From positions 1 through 11,500 of the forward strand of contig WFSH01000158.1 of NCBI GenBank assembly GCA_015486145.1: 11,500 bases of DNA. The letters are read 5' to 3'. Both the position numbers and the translations under genes were made by a program. The notes beneath the pieces are model-generated. The model was not told where the DNA came from. It was given only the letters and a program-made list of their open reading frames with translations, and did no database searches. Origin of the DNA: Mesoaciditogaceae bacterium (GTDB lineage Bacteria > Thermotogota > Thermotogae > Mesoaciditogales > Mesoaciditogaceae). Below are positions 6,243 through 11,500 of the stretch, in pieces (position 1 is the first letter of the stretch; each line of letters begins with the position of its first letter).

Positions 6243-8074
6243 ACAAACGAGTTCAACTCATATTGTTTATCTTTTTGATGAGTTTTGCCCTGTACGTTGC
6301 ACGAGGGGTGGTAATTTCGCTGCATTTCAAAAGAGTACCACTTTTGCCTTCAAGAGTTCCAATCGCGGCACCTTACGGAACAATATCTGGACGTGATGGA
6401 GAACCTCTATCTGGCAATTCACTTGCCTACGATGTGTATGTTGATGTGGGATACGCTAAAGCACTTTCTAAGATCCAAGGTTGGAATTACCGTGACAGAG
6501 TGGTGGGTGCGTTAAACTATTTTGGAATTGACGTTTCCTCGACGAAGATATCCAAAATACTGAAGGATGCGGCGGGGGGTGTGGAAGTTGGGGTAATCTC
6601 CGGCAAAAAAGCTTCAAACATTCCCGCAAAATATCGACCTTTTTTGAACATCCACGAAGTGTACGTTAAAATTCCGGTGGCCACTCCCAATAGGATTTTA
6701 GCGAAAGCACTTCAAAAAGAATATGGAAATTATTTGAAGCCTAAAAAAGACGGCAAAATAATATACAACTCATTTGGTGCTTACGTGCTTTCATCAAAAA
6801 TCAAAAAGATCGTAAAACCCATGGGAGGAGATGAGGTTTTCACCTCCATCGATCCGAGAATCCAGTCTTTTGCCTATTCCGCCATAGAAAAAGAGGTAAA
6901 AACACAAGCGGCCAGCGGTGGAGAGGTGATAGTTTCTGATCCACAAACTGGTGCCATTTTGGCAATGGTATCCACCTGGCCTTGGAATGCCCCAGTAATG
7001 AACGTCTGTGAGATTGGCTCAACCGTGAAACCGCTTGTTTTTGCCGCCGCCCTTCAAGAGGGCGTTGTAAGCACAAATACCACGTTCAGTGTTCCATATT
7101 TCATACCATCACCCAAGATTCCACTCGTCATAAGAGATGCCGAGTATCATCCTTGGCCGATCACCCTCAGACAAGCTCTCGTTTACTCTTCAGATGTCGC
7201 CGAAATGACGATCGCACGCAAATTTATAAAAAAATTTGGTAAAGAAGCTTTTTACAGATGGTTTTTGAAGTTTGGCTTTGGGGTCAAAACCGGAATAGAT
7301 CTTCCAAACGAGGTTAGTGGTTTTCTCACTCCTCCTCAAAAGTGGTACGCTGGTGATATAGGTGGCTTGGAAATGTCCATAGGCCAAGGTCTGGCGGTTA
7401 CGCCCATACAACTTATAACGGCTTTGAATTCAATAGCAAACGGTGGGTATTGGATAAGACCTCACATTATGAATGAAATTCTATCACCTTCAGGAACACT
7501 TGTGTCAAAATATTCTTTCTACAGTAAGAGGATTTTCAAACAAAATGTGACACGTATAGTTAGAAGTTTCATGGTTGACGTGGTTAAAAAAGGTACCGGT
7601 CGTCCAGCGCAACTCAATGGGGGAGTTCTTGTTGGTGGGAAAACGGGCACAGCTGAAAAACCCGTCAACGGGAAACTTTCCAAAAAAGGGCCCTACTTTG
7701 CCCTCTTTTACGGCTTCTTTCCCGCCAGCGATCCAAAATATTCAATTTTAGTTATCGTGGATCAACCCTCCAAAGGCAAATATTACGGTGAGCAAGTAGC
7801 GGCTCCCGTTTTTAGAGAGATTGGAAATTACGTGTTAAGACTTGAAGGGTACGGAAATCACGAAAACACCATGAGAACTTTTTTGCCAGTTATCATGCCA
7901 AACTTAAAGGGTTTAACGCTAAACGAAAGCTTGAATCTTCTCAAAAGCCTCTCTATTCCCGCAAGTGAGATAAATTTCTCGGGTAACGGGGTGGTGTTTT
8001 CTCAATATCCGCCACCATTCACTCCAATTTCAAAGATAAAAAATGTTAAAATCTCTTTAGGTCCGGCATTCTGA
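6239..8074 (+). CDS. ftsI: Class B penicillin-binding protein (FtsI-like) with C-terminal PASTA domain
   Basis: A septal peptidoglycan transpeptidase anchored in the inner membrane, 611 residues. A signal anchor covers residues 5-25. The pedestal (PBP dimer) domain starts near APYGTISGRDG (44-54). The transpeptidase carries the three catalytic motifs: STVK at 261-264 (nucleophile Ser261), SSD at 317-319 and KTGT at 468-471. FtsI-type enzymes normally read SSN at the second motif; Asp there is known from E. coli PBP2 (SAD), so it need not abolish activity. Residues about 551-611 form one PASTA domain (MPNLKGLTLNESLNLLKSL, then QYPPP and VKISLGP), a muropeptide-binding type of module. Position after rsmH and ftsL favours the division rather than the elongation PBP. 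The ATG overlaps the ftsL stop by 4 nt; lptB follows after 14 nt. No SEDS partner (FtsW/RodA) is in the window. Confidence 0.92.
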   Translation: MNKRVQLILFIFLMSFALYVARGVVISLHFKRVPLLPSRVPIAAPYGTISGRDGEPLSGNSLAYDVYVDVGYAKALSKIQGWNYRDRVVGALNYFGIDVSSTKISKILKDAAGGVEVGVISGKKASNIPAKYRPFLNIHEVYVKIPVATPNRILAKALQKEYGNYLKPKKDGKIIYNSFGAYVLSSKIKKIVKPMGGDEVFTSIDPRIQSFAYSAIEKEVKTQAASGGEVIVSDPQTGAILAMVSTWPWNAPVMNVCEIGSTVKPLVFAAALQEGVVSTNTTFSVPYFIPSPKIPLVIRDAEYHPWPITLRQALVYSSDVAEMTIARKFIKKFGKEAFYRWFLKFGFGVKTGIDLPNEVSGFLTPPQKWYAGDIGGLEMSIGQGLAVTPIQLITALNSIANGGYWIRPHIMNEILSPSGTLVSKYSFYSKRIFKQNVTRIVRSFMVDVVKKGTGRPAQLNGGVLVGGKTGTAEKPVNGKLSKKGPYFALFYGFFPASDPKYSILVIVDQPSKGKYYGEQVAAPVFREIGNYVLRLEGYGNHENTMRTFLPVIMPNLKGLTLNESLNLLKSLSIPASEINFSGNGVVFSQYPPPFTPISKIKNVKISLGPAF

Positions 8075-8077
8075 AAT

Positions 8078-8086
8078 GAGGTGATC
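8078..8086 (+). promoter_or_regulatory. Strong extended ribosome binding site of lptB
   Basis: GAGGTGATC at 8078-8086 matches the complement of the 16S rRNA 3' end over nine bases and ends 2 nt before the GTG start at 8089 (7 nt from the GAGG core). It fixes the start and suggests efficient translation independent of the upstream PBP gene. Confidence 0.8.
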
Positions 8087-8088
8087 CA

Positions 8089-8799
8089 GTGAGTAAACTC
8101 GTGTGTTATAAGTTGAGAAAAAGATTTGGTAAAAGGTTGGCGGTTGATGACGTTTCTCTTTCGATAAAAAGTGGGGAGATCGTTGGAATACTTGGGCCTA
8201 ACGGTGCGGGTAAAACGACGATTTTTAACATGATACTTGGATTGGTAATCCCCGATTCTGGGAGCATATACAAGGACTCAATGGAGATCACACACATGCC
8301 TGTTTACAGAAGAGCTAAAAACGGAATAACATATCTTGCGCAAGAAACATCTATTTTTGCCGGTCTTTCGGTTGAGGATAATCTTCGGCTCGTTCTTGAA
8401 AATTCGAATCATTCGAAACTTTTCATAAAAAGAAGAACTAAAGAGCTCCTGGAGAAATTCGGCTTGCTTTCCCTGGCAAATCAACGTGCCGACCTACTTT
8501 CTGGTGGTGAAAAAAGAAGATTGGAGCTCGCACGAATGATGACACTCTCACCGGATTTTTTGCTCTTAGATGAACCTTTTGGTGGGGTTGATCCCATAAC
8601 AGTTAAGGAGATTCAACGTTTTACCAAAACGCTGAAATCACATGGATTAGGCGTGATAATAACGGATCACACCGTCGAAAAAATGGTGGAAGTTGTAGAT
8701 GTGATGTACGTAATTCACAAGGGAAAAATCCTTGCTCACGGTGAGCCAGCATCAGTGCTAAAAGATCCTGAGGTGATCAGGAACTACCTTGGAGATTGA
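8089..8799 (+). CDS. lptB: LptB-like ABC transporter ATP-binding protein
   Basis: An ABC ATPase of 236 residues, the length of LptB, which powers lipopolysaccharide extraction from the inner membrane with LptFG. Walker A GPNGAGKTT is at 36-44, the Q-loop Gln at 85, the LSGGE signature at 137-141, Walker B LLLDE at 158-162 and the switch His at 194. LptB-typical surroundings include SIFAGLSVEDNL, LSGGEKRRLELAR, DEPFGGVDPITVKEI, GLGVIITDHTVEK and the end HGEPASVLKDPEVIRNYLGD. The closest alternative is a LivG/LivF-type amino-acid ATPase, which these segments fit less well. No lptF, lptG, lptC or lptA is in the window. If the organism is a Thermotogota member, the true cargo may not be LPS. It is the last gene of the operon; its 3' end overlaps convergent uvrC by 16 bp. 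Confidence 0.87.
   Translation: MSKLVCYKLRKRFGKRLAVDDVSLSIKSGEIVGILGPNGAGKTTIFNMILGLVIPDSGSIYKDSMEITHMPVYRRAKNGITYLAQETSIFAGLSVEDNLRLVLENSNHSKLFIKRRTKELLEKFGLLSLANQRADLLSGGEKRRLELARMMTLSPDFLLLDEPFGGVDPITVKEIQRFTKTLKSHGLGVIITDHTVEKMVEVVDVMYVIHKGKILAHGEPASVLKDPEVIRNYLGD
8784..8799. other. Tail-to-tail overlap of lptB and uvrC
   Basis: The lptB stop TGA (8797-8799, plus strand) and the uvrC stop TAG (8786-8784, minus strand) lie inside each other's coding sequence, giving a 16-bp convergent overlap. There is no room for a terminator between the genes, and I find no GC-rich hairpin with a T run just beyond either stop, so each transcript probably extends antisense into the other gene. Confidence 0.9.
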
Positions 8800-10493
8800 A
8801 TGCCTCCTTGAGAAAAGATACTTTCGATTTTTTCGGCCATTTTTTCTCCAACGATCTTTTTCAACTCGTCGTGAGAGGCACGTCTTATTCCTTTTAAGCT
8901 TTTGAACGCTTTTAACAAAGCACGTTTTCTCTTTGGTCCTATCCCGGAAATGGAATCGAGAAAAGATTCCGTCATCTTTTTACCACGAAGAAGGTAGTGA
9001 TAAGAGGTGGCAAATCTGTGTGATTCGTCTCTAACAGCTATCAAAAGCCTCAAAGCATTGTCATCCATCGATAGATGAAGATCGGCCTGCTTCCCAGGAA
9101 ATACTATCCTTTCGTCCTCTTTGGCAAGTCCCACAACGTGAACGTTGTCGAGGTTGGCTGATCTCAAAGTTTCAACCACGGCGTTCACCTGTCCCTTTCC
9201 ACCATCTATCAAAAGAAGATCCGGTGTGGAATGTCGAGGATACCTTCTTTTGATAACTTGTCTCATCGCTTCAAAATCGTCCGGTTTTGAAAAATTTGAA
9301 AGGCGATAACGTCTGTAATGTTCTTTGCTTGGACGACCTTTGACAAAAACAACCACAGAAGCGACGGTGAGAGTCCCAGCCGTGTGGGAAATGTCAATTC
9401 CTTCGATCAACTCTGGTAGTTTGCTCAATCCCAACTTTTCTTTTAACTCTTCAAGTGTTCTTCGCATTCTCGTGGCTCCGTTCAGATACTCGTCTAAATT
9501 TTTTGAAGCGATCGAAAGGATATCCCTCTCGGATTCATTTTCTGGGATTCTAACAATAGAAGATATTCTTTTTGACCAGGTTTTGATGCCTCTGAAATTC
9601 CTGCCAACCAAAATGACAGGAGCTGGAGTTTCACCTCGACCCATGTAGTATCGTGCTATAAAATCCTTGTATCCACCCTTGAGCTCAAATTCGAGCTTTG
9701 CCAACATCATCCCATTTCTGACTTTAACGAGAACGGCACCACCTTCACGAACATCGACTGCGTCCACATCTATGGGCTCCTGAAACTCCACACTTTGTGT
9801 TACGAGAAAATTGTTAAGCCTTTCATACATCCTTTTCATCACTTCCGCAGATTCAAACATCTTTTGCTTTGCGTAAGCCTCTATGCGTTTTCGCATCCAT
9901 GCTTTAATCTTTTTCGCATCCCCTTCCATCAAAAAAGCGCGAGCGATCCTTATACGCTCCCCGTATTCTTCTTTACTCACAAGACCCATGCACGGAGCGC
10001 TGCATCTCTTAATGTGATATTCAAAGCAAGGACGTTTAACTTTCGTCAAGTCATAAGTACAAGTTCTGAACTGTAACACGGGTTGGATGATGTTTATGAG
10101 GTTTCTCAGAAAACTCACACTCGTGAATGGCCCAATGGAATCCGAAGTTTTTTCGTGGGTAATTTCAATGTACGGAAAATCCCCACCCCTGAATCTCACA
10201 TACGGGTAGGCATGCGTCTCTTTCAACAGTGTGTTAAATCGAGGCTTGTGGGCGTATATTAAATTCGCTTCCATTAGCAAAGCTTCTCGTTCGTTGGAAA
10301 GCACGATGTAATCTATATCATCCGCACTTGACGATATTCTGGTGGCTTTCCCAATCGCACGATTCGAGAAATAACTCGAAACACGACTTTTCAATCTTTT
10401 TGCTTTTCCAATGTATATGGGAACACCGTTTTTTTTGAAGATGTACACACCGGGTTTTTGAGGCATCGAATGAACTTTTTCCAAAATGTCCAC
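8784..10493 (-). CDS. uvrC: Excinuclease ABC subunit C (UvrC)
   Basis: The nuclease of nucleotide excision repair, cutting on both sides of a lesion marked by UvrA and UvrB. From GTG 10493 it has 569 residues. The N-terminal GIY-YIG domain has PGVYIF then IYIGKAKRLKSR, with Tyr27, Lys30, Arg37, Tyr41 and Glu75 as expected catalytic residues. Four cysteines (145, 156, 164, 168; spacing 10, 7, 3) match the iron-sulfur site described for UvrC. The UVR segment that binds UvrB is at about 192-227. The RNase H-like nuclease has Asp367, Asp430 and His492, and a double helix-hairpin-helix region ends the protein (about 515-560). The longest ORF begins at GTG 10502, but that codon lies inside the AGGTGATC site serving GTG 10493. 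It sits 8-17 nt after the permease gene and is probably co-transcribed with it. Confidence 0.97.
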   Translation of the reverse strand: MDILEKVHSMPQKPGVYIFKKNGVPIYIGKAKRLKSRVSSYFSNRAIGKATRISSSADDIDYIVLSNEREALLMEANLIYAHKPRFNTLLKETHAYPYVRFRGGDFPYIEITHEKTSDSIGPFTSVSFLRNLINIIQPVLQFRTCTYDLTKVKRPCFEYHIKRCSAPCMGLVSKEEYGERIRIARAFLMEGDAKKIKAWMRKRIEAYAKQKMFESAEVMKRMYERLNNFLVTQSVEFQEPIDVDAVDVREGGAVLVKVRNGMMLAKLEFELKGGYKDFIARYYMGRGETPAPVILVGRNFRGIKTWSKRISSIVRIPENESERDILSIASKNLDEYLNGATRMRRTLEELKEKLGLSKLPELIEGIDISHTAGTLTVASVVVFVKGRPSKEHYRRYRLSNFSKPDDFEAMRQVIKRRYPRHSTPDLLLIDGGKGQVNAVVETLRSANLDNVHVVGLAKEDERIVFPGKQADLHLSMDDNALRLLIAVRDESHRFATSYHYLLRGKKMTESFLDSISGIGPKRKRALLKAFKSLKGIRRASHDELKKIVGEKMAEKIESIFSQGGIQSPR

Positions 10494-10496
10494 GTT

Positions 10497-10504
10497 GATC
10501 ACCT
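10497..10504 (-). promoter_or_regulatory. Ribosome binding site that sets the uvrC start at GTG 10493
   Basis: On the minus strand 10504-10497 reads AGGTGATC, complementary to the 16S rRNA 3' end, followed by AAC and GTG at 10493-10491. The upstream in-frame GTG (10502) is part of the site itself. The geometry is nearly the same as at lptB. Confidence 0.7.
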
Positions 10505-10510
10505 GATCGC

Positions 10511-11500
10511 CTATTCGTAATATCGCAGTACCTCGGCCGGAGGCAACTTAGATGCTCTGTCAGTCGGGATCAAAGTTGCAAAAATGGAGATCACGTAAAA
10601 GATGATATCAAGGCCTATGATCTGAAGCCACGGGATGAACATCTTTCCAAGGTTGAGAGAAGAGTATATCATGTAAGATGTTATTGTCCCCGATATAAAG
10701 CCAGTCAATATGCCGAATATGACCACAAAATTCGTCTCTATGAAAAAACTTGAAAAAACCATTGCTCTTGTAAATCCAATGGACTTGAGTATTCCAATGG
10801 TTCTGCGACGCTCCTGCAAAGTTTTAAACATCAGTATGGCAAGTCCAAGTATACCCACGGACAATCCAAAGTAGAGAAAGGAGTTTATGATGCTCACGAA
10901 TCCCTTGATCATGTTCGCAAACACGTCGATCATTTGTTTAGAAAAAAGTCCTATGGAGAATCTCGTCTTGAGAAAAGCCAAAAACTTTTCAAAGTTTAAC
11001 GTTTTCGCTTTTTCGGTTTTACCTGCAAGTTTTACGAGTAAAAAGTTGGAACTTTTGACATTTCCAAACGCATCCTTCACAGTTTGAGGCGTGGTGTAAA
11101 AACCATTTGGAAAAGCGGTTATCCCATCGTTTTCAAAAGTCGCGACGACTTTGAACTTTTTTGGATTTTTCAAAGGCCCAGAGAATATTATTTCCATCCC
11201 TTTGGAACTACTGGCATTTCCAAAATTGAATGAAAAATTCCCCTCTTTGGAAATTTCCACGGTGTTACCTGGGCTAACTCTTGGTAACCCAAAAGCAACC
11301 ACGCTTCCTGGATGTAATTGTAGGTACTTCCACAATGTACTCTTGTTCTTGATTCCGGGAATGGCTTTTGCAATTTTAAAATTGCTTCCATTTAAAAATT
11401 TCTCATTCATCTGTATCATTTGGTAGATCTGCCTTTCAGCCTGAGAATTAACGGCATATCTCACGGATATCATAGAGGCTGTAGCATGGTAAGTCAAGAA
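10511..11500 (-). CDS. MacB/FtsX-type ABC transporter permease (5' end outside window)
   Basis: The C-terminal 329 residues of an ABC permease of the MacB/LolE/FtsX superfamily; the frame is still open at the right edge, so the TTG near 11497 is not its start. The first two thirds (about 1-195 of the fragment) form a soluble extracytoplasmic domain with no motif I recognise. Three membrane spans follow at about 200-224, 247-275 and 291-311, the usual end of an FtsX domain. The cytoplasmic link ERRRTIGILKSIGFTRA between the first and second spans and the closing RASKLPPAEVLRYYE are family hallmarks. Such permeases use ATP for mechanotransmission, lipoprotein release or export of peptides and drugs; the substrate cannot be told here. 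The ATPase partner, if adjacent, lies beyond the window. It ends 8 nt before the longest uvrC ORF. Confidence 0.88.
   Translation of the reverse strand, partial: FLTYHATASMISVRYAVNSQAERQIYQMIQMNEKFLNGSNFKIAKAIPGIKNKSTLWKYLQLHPGSVVAFGLPRVSPGNTVEISKEGNFSFNFGNASSSKGMEIIFSGPLKNPKKFKVVATFENDGITAFPNGFYTTPQTVKDAFGNVKSSNFLLVKLAGKTEKAKTLNFEKFLAFLKTRFSIGLFSKQMIDVFANMIKGFVSIINSFLYFGLSVGILGLAILMFKTLQERRRTIGILKSIGFTRAMVFSSFFIETNFVVIFGILTGFISGTITSYMIYSSLNLGKMFIPWLQIIGLDIIFYVISIFATLIPTDRASKLPPAEVLRYYE

Noticed and set aside
8089..8799. Branched-chain amino-acid ATPase (LivG/LivF) as the identity of the ABC ATPase
   Set aside because: The segments SIFAGLSVEDNL, LSGGEKRRLELAR and GVDPITV fit LptB better, though a tree would be needed to close the question.
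8791..8807. GGAG/CTCC hairpin as a terminator after lptB
   Set aside because: The stem is only 4 bp, the loop is 9 nt and no T run follows.
1..11500. tRNA, rRNA, CRISPR array, insertion sequence, phage or defence genes
   Set aside because: No repeats with spacers, terminal inverted repeats, transposase motifs or tRNA-like structures were seen; nearly all sequence is taken up by housekeeping and envelope genes.

Overview
The window looks like an ordinary chromosomal region of a diderm bacterium with about 40 % G+C (judged by eye). Thermotogota is the best guess: the UvrC reads much like the Thermotoga maritima protein as I recall it, TTG and GTG start codons dominate, and an outer-membrane assembly protein (BamA) sits among housekeeping genes. 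No database search was possible, so the phylum is an inference and I name no genus. There are no RNA genes, insertion sequences, phage genes, CRISPR arrays or obvious horizontally acquired segments.

Layout. Positions 1-898 (minus strand) hold a PAS-PAS-GGDEF signalling protein whose C-terminus runs off the left edge. It is missed by searches for complete ORFs because it has no stop codon in the window. Positions 899-1098 are a divergent control region with a 10-bp perfect inverted repeat next to the GGDEF start and outward-facing promoter candidates. Positions 1099-8799 (plus strand) form one compact unit: argS, bamA, rsmH (mraW), an ftsL-like gene, a PASTA-bearing class B penicillin-binding protein (ftsI-like) and an lptB-like ABC ATPase. 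Gaps are 21, 24 and 2 nt, then a 4-nt ATGA overlap, then 14 nt. Positions 8784-11500 (minus strand) hold uvrC, whose 3' end overlaps lptB by 16 bp, preceded by the C-terminal part of a MacB/FtsX-type ABC permease that runs off the right edge.

Function. The plus-strand unit combines translation (ArgS; RsmH methylates 16S rRNA), septal peptidoglycan synthesis (FtsL-like protein, PBP) and outer-envelope construction (BamA, LptB-like ATPase). The rsmH-ftsL-ftsI trio is the usual start of a dcw cluster, but here BamA stands where mraZ is often found and LptB stands where murE is often found. The minus-strand pair joins nucleotide excision repair with an export or lipoprotein-type permease, with only 8 nt between them.

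I see no convincing undescribed system. The points most worth a second look are the envelope-wide operon, an LptB-like ATPase in a lineage where classical LPS is not expected, a promoter-like element on top of the rsmH start codon, the SSD (not SSN) motif of the septal PBP, and several translation starts that are better placed at TTG or GTG codons on the basis of their ribosome binding sites.
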